A DNA stretch of 34,167 nucleotides from PMNU01 sp035479375 (lineage in GTDB: Bacteria > Patescibacteriota > Saccharimonadia > Saccharimonadales > UBA4665), in assembly GCA_035479375.1 (NCBI GenBank), contig DATIIT010000025.1, positions 1 to 34,167 of the forward strand, read 5' to 3'. The position numbers and the translations under genes were made by a program. Under the pieces are notes generated by a model. The model worked only from the letters and a program-made list of their open reading frames with translations, was not told the origin of the DNA and made no database searches. Shown in pieces: positions 1-7,217 of this stretch (its first letter is position 1; the number at the start of each line of letters is the position of its first letter).

Positions 1-1
1 C

Positions 2-412
2 GCGGACATCATTTACGAGCCCAAAGAATCGGTGAGCCTGGAAGGGAATAGCGGCCCATACCTGCAGTACGCCCACGCCCGCGCGTGCAGCATTTTGCGT
101 AAAGGCGGCGCGGCAGGCGAGGGTAGGGGCGCACCCGGTACGCTAGGCGATTTAGACGGGCTGGAGCGCCCGCTGGCCCACAAAATAAGCGAGTATCCAG
201 AGGTGCTAGAAAAGTCCGCCCGAGAGCTCTTGCCACACCACATCTGCACGTACTTGTACGAACTGGCCCAAATCTTCAACCGTTTTTACGAGCACGCCAA
301 GGTGGTGGGCGACCCTCGTGAGGCAGCGCGGCTCAAGCTGGTGGCGCTGTACGCCGGCGTGCTGCGGGACGGCCTCACGCTGTTGGGCATTGCCGCGCCG
401 GAGCAGCTATGA
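2..412 (+). CDS. argS: Arginyl-tRNA synthetase, C-terminal part (5' truncated by window edge)
   Basis: The reading frame is open from the first bases, so the gene starts upstream of the window. ArgS is a cytosolic class I synthetase that charges tRNA-Arg. The visible ~136 residues carry the stretch SLEGNSGPYLQYAHARACSI, which is characteristic of the ArgS region leading into the anticodon-binding domain. The end is the typical DALR-type helical domain with a terminal VLRDGLTLLGI..PEQL. The HIGH motif and catalytic core are outside the window. The stop TGA overlaps the ATG of the next gene (ATGA), so the two are translationally coupled. Identity is secure; only completeness is unknown. Confidence 0.93.
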   Translation, partial: ADIIYEPKESVSLEGNSGPYLQYAHARACSILRKGGAAGEGRGAPGTLGDLDGLERPLAHKISEYPEVLEKSARELLPHHICTYLYELAQIFNRFYEHAKVVGDPREAARLKLVALYAGVLRDGLTLLGIAAPEQL

Positions 413-762
413 GCGAACTGCCGCTCTCCTTTGACCCGGTTGTCCCGGATAAATGTGCCGGCTGTGCGTTTGCCCAAGGCTGCGCCGCAAAGGTGGGGCG
501 TGAATACGCGGCGCTCGGCAAGATGACCGCCAGCCACTTGCAGGTCGAGAGGCGTCTCCGGGAATTTGTGCCTCCAGACCAGTTTGCCAGAACAGTCGCT
601 ATGGATGCCCAAATGCAGACGATGGTCAGTGACGCGCTCGGTGTACATGAGCGGACGTTCGCCAGCGGGATGGACGCCTGTGCTGGCTACGCCGGCGCCT
701 GTGTCATGCCCGAGCAGTTCGCCGCGCAGTTGCGCATCCAGGACACACCCCCTACTATATAA
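409..762 (+). CDS. Small cysteine-containing protein of unknown function
   Basis: I do not recognise this 117-residue protein. Its N-terminus has a cysteine cluster (CAGCAFAQGC, roughly residues 16-25) and a second Cys pair near residues 90-97 (CAGYAGAC). Together they could bind a metal or form disulfides. The rest looks helical and soluble, and I see no signal peptide. It starts inside the argS stop codon (ATGA overlap), so it probably depends on argS for transcription and translation. The coupling and normal codon use make it a likely real gene. Its function is open. Confidence 0.7.
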   Translation: MSELPLSFDPVVPDKCAGCAFAQGCAAKVGREYAALGKMTASHLQVERRLREFVPPDQFARTVAMDAQMQTMVSDALGVHERTFASGMDACAGYAGACVMPEQFAAQLRIQDTPPTI

Positions 763-783
763 AGACACGGCGGGAGAAAGAAC

Positions 784-1248
784 ATGGCAGACAAACCAAA
801 TTCCAACCAACTAACGCCGGCGCAAAACCGGCGCCGCGAAGAGCGCGAGGTGGCCAGCAAGCTGCGCAACCTCGGCCCAGTTGCCCAGGCTGAGGTGGTG
901 AACGACGTCATCACCAGGCAGGTCAGTAAGCAGCTCAGCGGTTTTACCGATTTTTTGCGCGAGCAGAGCGTGATCGGCATCGGTATTGGTTTGGTGCTGG
1001 GCACGCAGCTGAAGGCGGTGGTAGACAGCATCACCAACGGGTTTGTGCTGCCGCTGACGCAGCTGGTCTTGCCCAACCAAAAGAGCCTGGCCGACCAAAC
1101 TTTTGTGCTGCACGCTGTCCACCACCGGTCGGTTGCTATCCACTGGGGAAGTATTGTGTATGCGCTGTTCAACTTTTTGGTGGTGGCGTTTATTGTGTAC
1201 ATGGTCTTTAAGGCCTTAAAGCTCGACCGCTTGGCCAAGAAAAAGTAG
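784..1248 (+). CDS. mscL: Large-conductance mechanosensitive channel, MscL family
   Basis: This 154-residue inner-membrane protein would form the pentameric MscL channel that releases osmolytes on hypo-osmotic shock. After a charged N-terminal extension of about 50 residues, GFTDFLREQSVIGIGIGL leads into TM1, followed by VVDSITNGFVLPL, which matches the MscL TM1/periplasmic junction. A second hydrophobic segment (YALFNFLVVAFIVYMVF) is TM2, and the protein ends in a short basic tail. The N-terminal extension is unusual, because MscL normally begins a few residues before the equivalent of GFTDF. A GGGAG Shine-Dalgarno at 772-776 supports the ATG at 784, and TACTAT/TATATA at 753-761 is a possible -10. 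msrB follows within 10 nt. Confidence 0.8.
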   Translation: MADKPNSNQLTPAQNRRREEREVASKLRNLGPVAQAEVVNDVITRQVSKQLSGFTDFLREQSVIGIGIGLVLGTQLKAVVDSITNGFVLPLTQLVLPNQKSLADQTFVLHAVHHRSVAIHWGSIVYALFNFLVVAFIVYMVFKALKLDRLAKKK

Positions 1249-1258
1249 GGGTATATCC

Positions 1259-1657
1259 GTGGATCTTACCGACGAAGAGTGGAAAAAGAAGCTGACGCCC
1301 GAGCAATACCAGGTCCTGCGCCATAAAGGCACTGAGCCGCCGTTTTCCGGCAAGCTACTGCACAACACCGACACCGGCGAGTATACCTGCGCGGCCTGCG
1401 GCAGCGTTATTTTTGGCAGCGACGCCAAGTACGACTCAACCACTCCCGGCCTCCTGGGCTGGCCTAGCTTCTCCGAAGCCGCGGCTAGCGGCGCCGTGGA
1501 GCTGCGCGACGACAACAGCTGGGGCATGCACCGCACCGAAGTGGTGTGCAAGACGTGCGGCAGCCACCTCGGCCACGTCTTCCCGGACGATTCCTCGCCC
1601 ACCGGCCAGCACTTTTGCATTAACTCCGCGGCGCTGCAATTTCTGCCTAAGAAGTAA
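1259..1657 (+). CDS. msrB: Peptide methionine (R)-S-oxide reductase MsrB
   Basis: This 132-residue cytosolic enzyme reduces methionine-R-sulfoxide in oxidised proteins. It has the complete MsrB pattern: EYTCAACG and VCKTCGSHLGHVF give the two structural zinc CxxC pairs, GWPSF is the substrate-binding loop, and HFCINSAALQF carries the catalytic Cys. Length is normal for a single-domain MsrB. The start is GTG, 10 nt after the mscL stop, with no strong Shine-Dalgarno, so expression probably comes from the mscL transcript. No MsrA domain is fused to it. Confidence 0.95.
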   Translation: MDLTDEEWKKKLTPEQYQVLRHKGTEPPFSGKLLHNTDTGEYTCAACGSVIFGSDAKYDSTTPGLLGWPSFSEAAASGAVELRDDNSWGMHRTEVVCKTCGSHLGHVFPDDSSPTGQHFCINSAALQFLPKK

Positions 1658-1663
1658 GCGCGC

Positions 1664-1669
1664 TATAAT
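1664..1669 (+). promoter_or_regulatory. -10 box of orn (leaderless promoter)
   Basis: A perfect TATAAT sits 6 nt before the orn ATG. A transcript starting the usual 6-7 nt after the -10 would begin at or next to the A of the ATG, giving a leaderless mRNA. No convincing -35 is visible at the expected distance. Confidence 0.65.
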
Positions 1670-1675
1670 GCCCAC

Positions 1676-2227
1676 ATGGACAAGCACACGCCGCCAACAA
1701 AAATTCTTTGGGTAGATTTAGAGATGACTGGGCTCGACCCGGCCAAGGACGTTATTTTAGAGGTAGCAGCCGAGGTGACCGACTTCGATTTTAAGACCCT
1801 GGGCAGCTACGAGGCGCGCGTGAAGCACAAGCGCGAGCTGGTGGCCGAGCGCATGCAGCTGAACACCTGGTGGAAGGATTATCCGGAAAACCGCGACGAA
1901 TTCCTGCAAAAACTGGGCGAGGGTTTGCCGCCGCAAGAGGTGGAGCAGCAGCTCATCGACTTTGTGCAGGCGCATTTTGGGCATGAGCCGGCGGTTTTGG
2001 GCGGCAACTCCATCCACAATGACCGCAATTTTATTAAATCGTGGTGGCCGCAGCTGGACCTGAAGCTGCACTACCGCATGCTGGACGTCAGCGCGCTCAA
2101 GGTGTTCATGCAGGGCAAATACCACGTAGAATTCGAGAAAAAAGAGGTGCACCGCGCCTTTGACGATATCCAGGCCAGCATTGCCGAGCTGCAATACTAC
2201 CTGGAGTGGCTGCGCAAACACGACTAG
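1676..2227 (+). CDS. orn: Oligoribonuclease (3'-5' exoribonuclease for short oligos)
   Basis: This 183-residue DEDDh exonuclease of the Orn/REXO2 type degrades 2-5 nt RNA fragments to mononucleotides. Motif ExoI is WVDLEMTGLD (the D and E ligands). ExoII is in GGNSIHNDRNFI, and ExoIII lies around VHRAFDDIQASI with the catalytic His and Asp. RYHMLD-like conservation is present as HYRMLDVSALK. Length matches the family. The ATG is chosen because it follows a perfect TATAAT by 6 nt. The gene stands alone at the end of the plus-strand run and is followed directly by the hairpin element. Confidence 0.95.
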   Translation: MDKHTPPTKILWVDLEMTGLDPAKDVILEVAAEVTDFDFKTLGSYEARVKHKRELVAERMQLNTWWKDYPENRDEFLQKLGEGLPPQEVEQQLIDFVQAHFGHEPAVLGGNSIHNDRNFIKSWWPQLDLKLHYRMLDVSALKVFMQGKYHVEFEKKEVHRAFDDIQASIAELQYYLEWLRKHD

Positions 2228-2235
2228 CGCTGCTA

Positions 2236-2339
2236 GGGCGGGGCATTGCACCCAAAAAGCTGGGTCAAGCGTAGTGCAACCGGAGCGCATATGCGCACCG
2301 CGTGTAACGCACAACTTTTTGGGTGCGAATGCCCCGCCC
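2236..2339 (+). ncRNA. Conserved hairpin element, copy 1 (conserved core, locus-specific stem)
   Basis: The arms at 2236-2259 and 2315-2339 pair over 24 bp with one bulged base (2327). They enclose a core that, counted with its A/T-rich closing base pairs (2254-2320, 67 nt), is 65/67 identical to 28401-28467. The two differences fall at 2260 and 2297. The outer arms differ completely from those at the other locus. Inside the core, CGG 2281-2283 can pair with CCG 2298-2300, and GCGC with GCGC around an ATAT loop (2289-2292). The element lies just after the orn stop and before the next promoter. I do not recognise a known RNA family. It could be a structured RNA, a complex terminator or a tiny mobile repeat. 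Confidence 0.75.
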
Positions 2340-2340
2340 C

Positions 2341-2375
2341 TGTACACTAGGCTCATTTTAGGATATAATATCCTA
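2341..2375 (+). promoter_or_regulatory. Promoter of the HAD gene with palindrome over the -10
   Basis: TGTACA (2341-2346) and TATAAT (2364-2369) are separated by 17 bp, and AAGGAG at 2380-2385 precedes the ATG at 2392. The -10 lies inside a perfect 17-bp palindrome, TAGGATAT-A-ATATCCTA (2359-2375), which could be an operator. This is one of the few promoters here with a real leader and ribosome-binding site. Confidence 0.6.
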
Positions 2376-2391
2376 GATTAAGGAGTAGGGC

Positions 2392-2832
2392 ATGCGCGCC
2401 GTCATTTTCGACATCGATCACACATTATTCACCGCCGAGCAAGCGGCGCACAGCGGCGTGCAGGATTTGCTGCAGATTTTGCGGCGCCTAGGCATTGCCA
2501 TTGGCGGCATCAGCGGCGACGACCACCGCGCGCTCGTCCGCCTAGACGAAGCCGGCCTTGGCCACTACTTCGACAAAGTCCTGTGCGCCGACCAAGCCTT
2601 CGAGCCCAAGGAAACCGCCGGCCTACACCACTTACTTAGCCTGCTCGGCGCCCGCCCCGAAGACAGCACGCTGGTGAGCCACGCCCACAGCGACATCTTG
2701 CTAGGCAAGGACGCCGCCTTAGGCAAAACCATTGGCGTCACCCACGGCCACAGCAACGTCCAGCCGCTTGTTGAGGCCGGCGCCGACCACATCATCCAAG
2801 ATATTCCGGCCGTCCTGGACGTGCTAGAGTAA
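2392..2832 (+). CDS. HAD-superfamily hydrolase-like protein
   Basis: This 146-residue cytosolic protein resembles small haloacid-dehalogenase phosphatases. Motif I is VIFDIDHTLF, with the nucleophile Asp near residue 7 and the DxDxT-like pattern. Motif II may be the ISGD segment, and a Lys in EPKETAG could be motif III. Motif IV would be VSHAHSDILLGKDA, where the usual VGDS..D reads SHAHSD, so one acidic metal ligand looks changed to His. There is little or no cap domain. The substrate cannot be predicted. It has its own promoter and an AAGGAG site, and the next gene starts 4 nt after its stop, so the two are probably co-transcribed. Confidence 0.75.
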   Translation: MRAVIFDIDHTLFTAEQAAHSGVQDLLQILRRLGIAIGGISGDDHRALVRLDEAGLGHYFDKVLCADQAFEPKETAGLHHLLSLLGARPEDSTLVSHAHSDILLGKDAALGKTIGVTHGHSNVQPLVEAGADHIIQDIPAVLDVLE

Positions 2833-2836
2833 AATT

Positions 2837-3157
2837 ATGACCCACAAAGAAGTTGAGCAATATCTCTTGGGCATGCCCAATGCCAAGCTGGACTACCCCT
2901 TTGGCGAGGGCGTAGCCGTGTACAAAGTACACGACAAAATGTTCGCCCTGGTAAAAGAGGGGAGCGACCCGGTGCGCCTGAGCCTCAAGTGCGACCCGCT
3001 GCTGGCCAAAACACTGCGCGAAAAATACGAGAGCGTCATGCCCGGCTACCACCTCAACAAAAAGCACTGGAACACCATTGTGCTGTCCGGGCAGCTGGGC
3101 TGGGAAGAAATCCAGGACCTTATCCGGCATTCGTACCAACTAGTTGCCGGGCTGTAG
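2837..3157 (+). CDS. MmcQ/YjbR family protein
   Basis: This 106-residue protein fits the MmcQ/YjbR (CyaY-like fold) family. It has the N-terminal VEQYLLGMPNAKLDYPFGEG, a central KMFALV..GSDPVRLSLKCDP strand pair, and the family's closing section YHLNKKHWNTIVL followed by a C-terminal helix (EEIQDLIRHSYQLV). Family members have a double-wing DNA-binding-like fold, but the cellular role is not established. It starts 4 nt after the HAD stop. A TAGAGT at 2825-2830 could serve as an additional -10. Confidence 0.88.
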   Translation: MTHKEVEQYLLGMPNAKLDYPFGEGVAVYKVHDKMFALVKEGSDPVRLSLKCDPLLAKTLREKYESVMPGYHLNKKHWNTIVLSGQLGWEEIQDLIRHSYQLVAGL

Positions 3158-3184
3158 CTGGGCCGCTTATGCCTGGGGGCGCGG

Positions 3185-3835
3185 CTAGTTTGACGGCCAC
3201 TGCTTGAGCAGCAGCTGGGTTTGGTTGTAATCGTCCGCCAGGATGGCCCTGAGCGTTTGTGAGCTGGCGTTGGTGTAGTTGGTCTTGAGTTCGGCGGCGT
3301 AGCTAACCAGTTCTTGGCGCATCACTTGGGCAAAGACAATGTCCAGCGTGCTGGTGGCCTTGGCCTGGTTGATTTGTTGGTCGGTTTTAGGGTCCTTCTT
3401 GAGCGCCAGGTCTTTGGCGTTGACCTTTTGCCGGTGGTGGGTGAGGTACGTGACCAACGCCTGCTGCTGCGAGGTGACCGCCAGCTTGGTGTTCATGGCG
3501 GCGCCGGAAACAGTGGTGTCACCCAGTTCGGTGTCGGTGGCAAGGCCGCTCACCCGCACGACCTCTTGCTGTGTCTCAACAAGCTTCAGCACCGTGCCCA
3601 AGTTTGTTTTGCCGCTAAAAATGAGGGTCACTATGAGGCCCACCACAACAACGAGCGCCACGGCACCGCCCACAATCAGCAGTATCTTGCCAACAAAGGA
3701 GTTGGTGTTACGCAGCACAGGTGGCAAACCACCAGTTTGCTTTGGCTGCTTCGAGGGGTCGGTAATAAACGCATACGGGTTCCCGTTGGACGGTGGTGGC
3801 GCCGGGAACTGCCCGTACGGCTGCTGTGGTTGCAT
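3185..3835 (-). CDS. Single-pass membrane protein with Pro-rich N-terminus, unknown
   Basis: The function of this 216-residue protein is not recognised. The N-terminal ~45 residues are rich in Pro, Gln and Asn (MQPQQPYGQFPAPPPSNG). A strong transmembrane helix follows at about residues 48-72 (ILLIVGGAVALVVVVGLIV), and then an extracytoplasmic, mostly helical, Thr/Gln-rich domain. By topology it is a bitopic protein with a short cytoplasmic tail. It converges on the MmcQ gene and diverges from dnaG. Its -10 (TACATT at 3841-3846) ends 5 nt before the ATG. Confidence 0.75.
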   Translation of the reverse strand: MQPQQPYGQFPAPPPSNGNPYAFITDPSKQPKQTGGLPPVLRNTNSFVGKILLIVGGAVALVVVVGLIVTLIFSGKTNLGTVLKLVETQQEVVRVSGLATDTELGDTTVSGAAMNTKLAVTSQQQALVTYLTHHRQKVNAKDLALKKDPKTDQQINQAKATSTLDIVFAQVMRQELVSYAAELKTNYTNASSQTLRAILADDYNQTQLLLKQWPSN

Positions 3836-3840
3836 GCCTC

Positions 3841-3846
3841 AATGTA
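3841..3846 (-). promoter_or_regulatory. -10 box of the membrane protein gene
   Basis: TACATT on the minus strand ends 5 nt before the ATG at 3835, the same near-leaderless geometry seen elsewhere in the window. Confidence 0.45.
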
Positions 3847-3926
3847 ACCATATGCTGCTTAGCTGGCGCAAGTCTGGGATGGCCGCAGGCATTTCGGCGT
3901 ATCTGTTTATAGGGGGTAGCTTAGCG

Positions 3927-3932
3927 TACAAT
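3927..3932 (+). promoter_or_regulatory. -10 box of dnaG (leaderless promoter)
   Basis: TACAAT ends 7 nt before the dnaG ATG at 3940. There is no Shine-Dalgarno in between, which suggests a leaderless transcript for the dnaG-rpoD operon. Confidence 0.55.
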
Positions 3933-3939
3933 ATGGGCA

Positions 3940-5763
3940 ATGGACGCGGTAGAGGAAATCAAGCAGCGCCTCAACATTGAGGATGTCATCAGCCAGTACG
4001 TGGAGCTGAAGCGCGCCGGCCGCAATTTTAAGGGCCTGAGCCCATTTAGCAGCGAGCGCACGCCAAGCTTCATGGTAAGCCCAGAAAAACAGATCTGGCA
4101 CGATTTTAGCAGCGGCAAGGGCGGCAACATGTTCAGCTTTGTCATGGAAATGGAGGGCCTGGATTTTAAGGGCGCGCTGGAGCTGCTGGCGCGCAAAGCT
4201 GGCGTGGATTTGGACCAATTCCGCGGCCGCGGTGGCAGTGGGCGCGGCAACTCCAAAGAAAAAGAGCGGCTGCATGCGGCGCTGGAGCTGGCCGCCAAGT
4301 TTTACCAGGTGCAGTTTACTAAAAATGCCGGGGCGATCGAGTACGTGGCAAGACGGCGCAAATTCACCAAGCAGACAGTGCAGGAGTGGCTGCTCGGCTA
4401 CAGCCCGAACACCGGTGACGCGCTGGCGCAGTTCTTAACACGCCGCGGTTTTTCTGAAAAAGAAATTAAAGATGCCGGGCTGAGCGCCCAGCGGTATAGG
4501 GGCCTAGGCGACATGTTCCGCGGCCGGCTGATGGTGCCGCTGCAAGACCCGCAGGGGCGGGTGATTGGCTTTACGGCGCGCCTTTTAGAGGACGACCCGG
4601 AGGCGCCGAAGTACATTAATACGCCGCAGACGGCGCTGTATGACAAATCGCGGCACGTGTATGGGCTGCACCTGGCCAAGGAGGCTATCCGCAAAACTAA
4701 GTACGTGGTGGTGGCCGAGGGCAACCTGGACGTCATCAGTAGCCACCAGGCCGGCGTGCGGCAGGTGGTGGCTACGGCCGGCACGGCGCTTACCGAGCAG
4801 CACCTGAAGGCGCTTGGCCGGTTTACCGGTGACATCCGTCTCTGTTTTGACGCCGACAAAGCCGGCTTAAGCGCCACTGAGCGCGCCATCCCCATTGCCA
4901 GCAAGGTGGGCGTGTCGCTCAGCATCATTACCATCCCTAGCGGCAAAGACCCGGACGAGCTCATTAAACAAGACCCGGCCAAATGGACGGAAATTATTGA
5001 GCAGCCGCAGTACGCCGTGGACTGGCTCATAGAACGCTACACCAAGCTGCTAGACATCGCAAGCGCGCAGGGCAAGCGCGAATTTAGCGACGTTATTTTA
5101 AAGACCGTGCGCGGCCTGGCTGACCCGGTGGAGCAGGAGCACTACATCGGCCGCGTGGCCGGGCTGATTGGCGTGAGCACCGCGGCGCTGCTCAGCAAGT
5201 TTAACCAGCCGCAAGAGGCGCCGCGCCTCAAAACCCGGAAAACAGAGGTGCAGGCACCAGACAAAGCCCTGCAAGACATGATTAAGACCGAAAACCACCT
5301 GTTAGCGCTGGCGCTGTTGCAGCCGCGGCTGCGTATTTTTTTGGAGCCGGTAAGGCCGCAGATGCTCGCCGAGGAGCAAGCCCGCGGGCTGCGCCAGTTC
5401 CTGGATGCCCACCCGGACTTTGCCGGCGCCACCGCCGCCGGCCAGGTTCCGCAGCCGCCCGCCACCCCAGGCGCGCCGCCAGCCGTGGCCCCGCCCGCAA
5501 AACTGCCCGCCGCCTGGCGCCCTCTGGCAGATTATGGTAAAATGTTGGCATTATTGTTTGAAGAGCTCTATCAGGACCTCGAGATTTCCGAACTTCAGTA
5601 CGAAGCGGCTCGATTGCAGGCCACACTGATAGAACGTTACGTCAAAATGCAAAAACAGCGCATCGCGCGCGAACAACGAAACACTACAGATGAGGCGCGG
5701 TCCCGGGAACTCCTGGAGGCGGCCAACAAACTCGACAATTTGCTAAGACATAAAGGAGCCTAG
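3940..5763 (+). CDS. dnaG: DNA primase DnaG with a zinc-ligand-less N-terminal domain
   Basis: This 607-residue primase makes RNA primers for DNA replication. The N-terminal CHC2 domain keeps the family scaffold (GLSPF..E+TPSF.VSPEKQ), but all four zinc ligand positions are altered: Ser34, Ser37, Asp55 and Ser58 stand where Cys, His, Cys, Cys are expected. The Toprim catalytic core is normal, with VVVAEGNLDVI (catalytic Glu) and LCFDADKAG (DxD metal site), preceded by the RNAP-basic segment FRGRLMVPLQDPQGRVIGFTAR split across residues ~190-215. The C-terminal third has a Pro-rich linker (5450-5510) and a helical tail for DnaB interaction. It is co-transcribed with rpoD 3 nt downstream. Confidence 0.96.
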   Translation: MDAVEEIKQRLNIEDVISQYVELKRAGRNFKGLSPFSSERTPSFMVSPEKQIWHDFSSGKGGNMFSFVMEMEGLDFKGALELLARKAGVDLDQFRGRGGSGRGNSKEKERLHAALELAAKFYQVQFTKNAGAIEYVARRRKFTKQTVQEWLLGYSPNTGDALAQFLTRRGFSEKEIKDAGLSAQRYRGLGDMFRGRLMVPLQDPQGRVIGFTARLLEDDPEAPKYINTPQTALYDKSRHVYGLHLAKEAIRKTKYVVVAEGNLDVISSHQAGVRQVVATAGTALTEQHLKALGRFTGDIRLCFDADKAGLSATERAIPIASKVGVSLSIITIPSGKDPDELIKQDPAKWTEIIEQPQYAVDWLIERYTKLLDIASAQGKREFSDVILKTVRGLADPVEQEHYIGRVAGLIGVSTAALLSKFNQPQEAPRLKTRKTEVQAPDKALQDMIKTENHLLALALLQPRLRIFLEPVRPQMLAEEQARGLRQFLDAHPDFAGATAAGQVPQPPATPGAPPAVAPPAKLPAAWRPLADYGKMLALLFEELYQDLEISELQYEAARLQATLIERYVKMQKQRIAREQRNTTDEARSRELLEAANKLDNLLRHKGA

Positions 5764-5766
5764 CCA

Positions 5767-6942
5767 ATGCCAAAGAAGCAACAAAAAGCCGCACCAGCCA
5801 AACCAGCCAAGGACGCCAAAGCTGCCAAGGCCGGCGCGCCGGTTGACCTTGAGCAGGTCAAGAAAGATTTGGTGGCGCAGGCCAAGAAATCTGGCAAAAT
5901 CGACCAGCGCGACATTAGCACGGCTATTGCTGACACGCCGGAAAACGCCGACCTCCTAGACAAGCTCTACACCGAGCTTGCCGACATGAACGTTGAGGTT
6001 AGCACAACGACCGCACCCCTGGAAACAGAAGAACCCGTTGAGCTGAGCGACGAGTGGACGACCGAGGACGGCGAGGAAATCATCACCGAAGACCAGCATT
6101 ATTTGGACGACATCGCCGACGACTCGGTGCGCTTGTATCTGCGCGAAATCGGTAAAATCCCGCTGCTATCCGCCGAAGAGGAGTTGAGCCTGGCCAAGCG
6201 CGTAGTGGCCGGCGACAAAGATGCCAAAGACAAAATGGCCGAGGCTAACATGCGCCTGGTAGTTTCCATCGCCAAGCGCTACGTCGGCCGCGGGCTGGAT
6301 CTTTTGGACCTCATCCAGGAGGGCAACACCGGCCTGCTGCGCGCCGTGGAGAAATTTGACCCGGACAAGGGCTTTAAATTTTCCACCTACGCCACCTGGT
6401 GGATCCGCCAGGCCATCACCCGCGCCATTGCCGACCAAGCCCGCACCATCCGCATCCCGGTGCACATGGTAGAGACCATCAACAAGCTGCTGCGCACCCA
6501 GCGCCGCCTCACCCAGGAGCTTAACCGCGAGCCCTCCAACGAGGAAATCGCCAACGCCATGGAGATCGAGGTGGACAAGGTGGAGCACATCATGAAGATC
6601 AAGCAGGACATTTCCAGCTTGGACGCCTCCATCCGCGACGACGAGGAAGAATCGGTGCTGGCTGACTTCATTGAGGACGAAGACGCCGTTTCCCCGGAAG
6701 ATTCCGCCACCATCCAGCTGCTGAAAGAACAGGTGAAGGACATGCTGAGCGCCCTGACCGAGCGCGAGCAGAAGATCATCAAGCTGCGCTTTGGCCTGGA
6801 AGACGGCAAGCAGCACACCTTGGAAGAAGTAGGGCAGGAATTTAGCGTGACGCGCGAGCGCATCCGCCAGATTGAGGCCAAAGCTTTGGCCAAGCTGCGC
6901 AAGCACAAAGATGCGCGCAAGCTGCACGATTATATTAAGTGA
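5767..6942 (+). CDS. rpoD: Primary sigma factor RpoD (sigma-70)
   Basis: This 391-residue protein is the housekeeping sigma factor. It has a Lys/Ala-rich start, a region 1.1-like helical segment (DLEQVKKDLVAQAKKSGK), an acidic linker, then regions 1.2-4.2. Region 2.4 (YATWWIRQAITRAIADQART) has Gln215 and Thr218 at the positions equivalent to E. coli Q437/T440 that read the -10 box. Region 4.2 (VTRERIRQIEAKALAKL) keeps the Arg, Glu and Arg that contact the -35. It therefore serves as the consensus-reading sigma against which the two downstream paralogs should be compared. AAGGAG at 5753-5758 is its ribosome-binding site, at the end of dnaG. Confidence 0.97.
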   Translation: MPKKQQKAAPAKPAKDAKAAKAGAPVDLEQVKKDLVAQAKKSGKIDQRDISTAIADTPENADLLDKLYTELADMNVEVSTTTAPLETEEPVELSDEWTTEDGEEIITEDQHYLDDIADDSVRLYLREIGKIPLLSAEEELSLAKRVVAGDKDAKDKMAEANMRLVVSIAKRYVGRGLDLLDLIQEGNTGLLRAVEKFDPDKGFKFSTYATWWIRQAITRAIADQARTIRIPVHMVETINKLLRTQRRLTQELNREPSNEEIANAMEIEVDKVEHIMKIKQDISSLDASIRDDEEESVLADFIEDEDAVSPEDSATIQLLKEQVKDMLSALTEREQKIIKLRFGLEDGKQHTLEEVGQEFSVTRERIRQIEAKALAKLRKHKDARKLHDYIK

Positions 6943-6995
6943 TTTTTGCGCGGATTTCACCTCTGTTAAGTAGCGTGGTTCCGGCCGTCCGCTGC

Positions 6996-7040
6996 AGTGC
7001 CCGGCGCCAGTATTGCCCCAGAGCCGGGCGTTCTCTTTTT
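6996..7040 (+). terminator. Intrinsic terminator after dnaG-rpoD
   Basis: GCCCGGC (6999-7005) pairs with GCCGGGC (7023-7029), extended by three weaker pairs, and is followed by a T-rich run ending at 7040. It lies about 55 nt after the rpoD stop and fits a rho-independent terminator. Confidence 0.6.
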
Positions 7041-7091
7041 GGTGTGGTTTAAACAACGGGCTTGCATTCTTGGGCAACCATGGATAGATTA

Positions 7092-7205
7092 CACGAGCCG
7101 GCCAATCTGGGGGCCGGCAGCCCGGGCGGCGGAAGGTCTTTTGACGGAAACTAAGAAGCGCCGTTGACCCCACCCAACCTTACCGTCGTCCCGGGCATTT
7201 TCTAA
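7092..7205 (+). ncRNA. Candidate structured RNA in the 6943-7278 gap
   Basis: The gene-free gap holds more than terminators. A possible -10 (TAGATT, 7085-7090) is followed by hairpin GCCGGCC 7097-7103 / GGCCGGC 7112-7118. A second, longer stem pairs GCCCGGGCGGCGG (from 7120) with the region ending CCCGGGC at 7196, with bulges and a further AAGGT 7133-7137 / ACCTT 7177-7181. Inside it GACGG 7143-7147 can pair with CCGTT 7161-7165. The 3' end runs into ATTTTCT. The layout is promoter, two hairpins and a terminator-like end. I checked it by eye against SRP, tmRNA, RNase P and 6S hallmarks and found no match. Confidence 0.4.
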
Positions 7206-7217
7206 CTACTCCATTAC

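Noticed and set aside
2254..2320. Integron attC site in the hairpin core, because of GTTGGGT-like and GCACAAC-like ends
   Set aside because: In attC the RYYYAAC box is 5' and GTTRRRY is 3'; here the order is reversed, one box has a mismatch, and the stem continues beyond them. No integrase gene is nearby.
6166..7173. A 335-codon minus-strand frame opposite rpoD
   Set aside because: It mirrors a well-conserved sigma factor and extends through the terminator and RNA candidate; no RBS or promoter.
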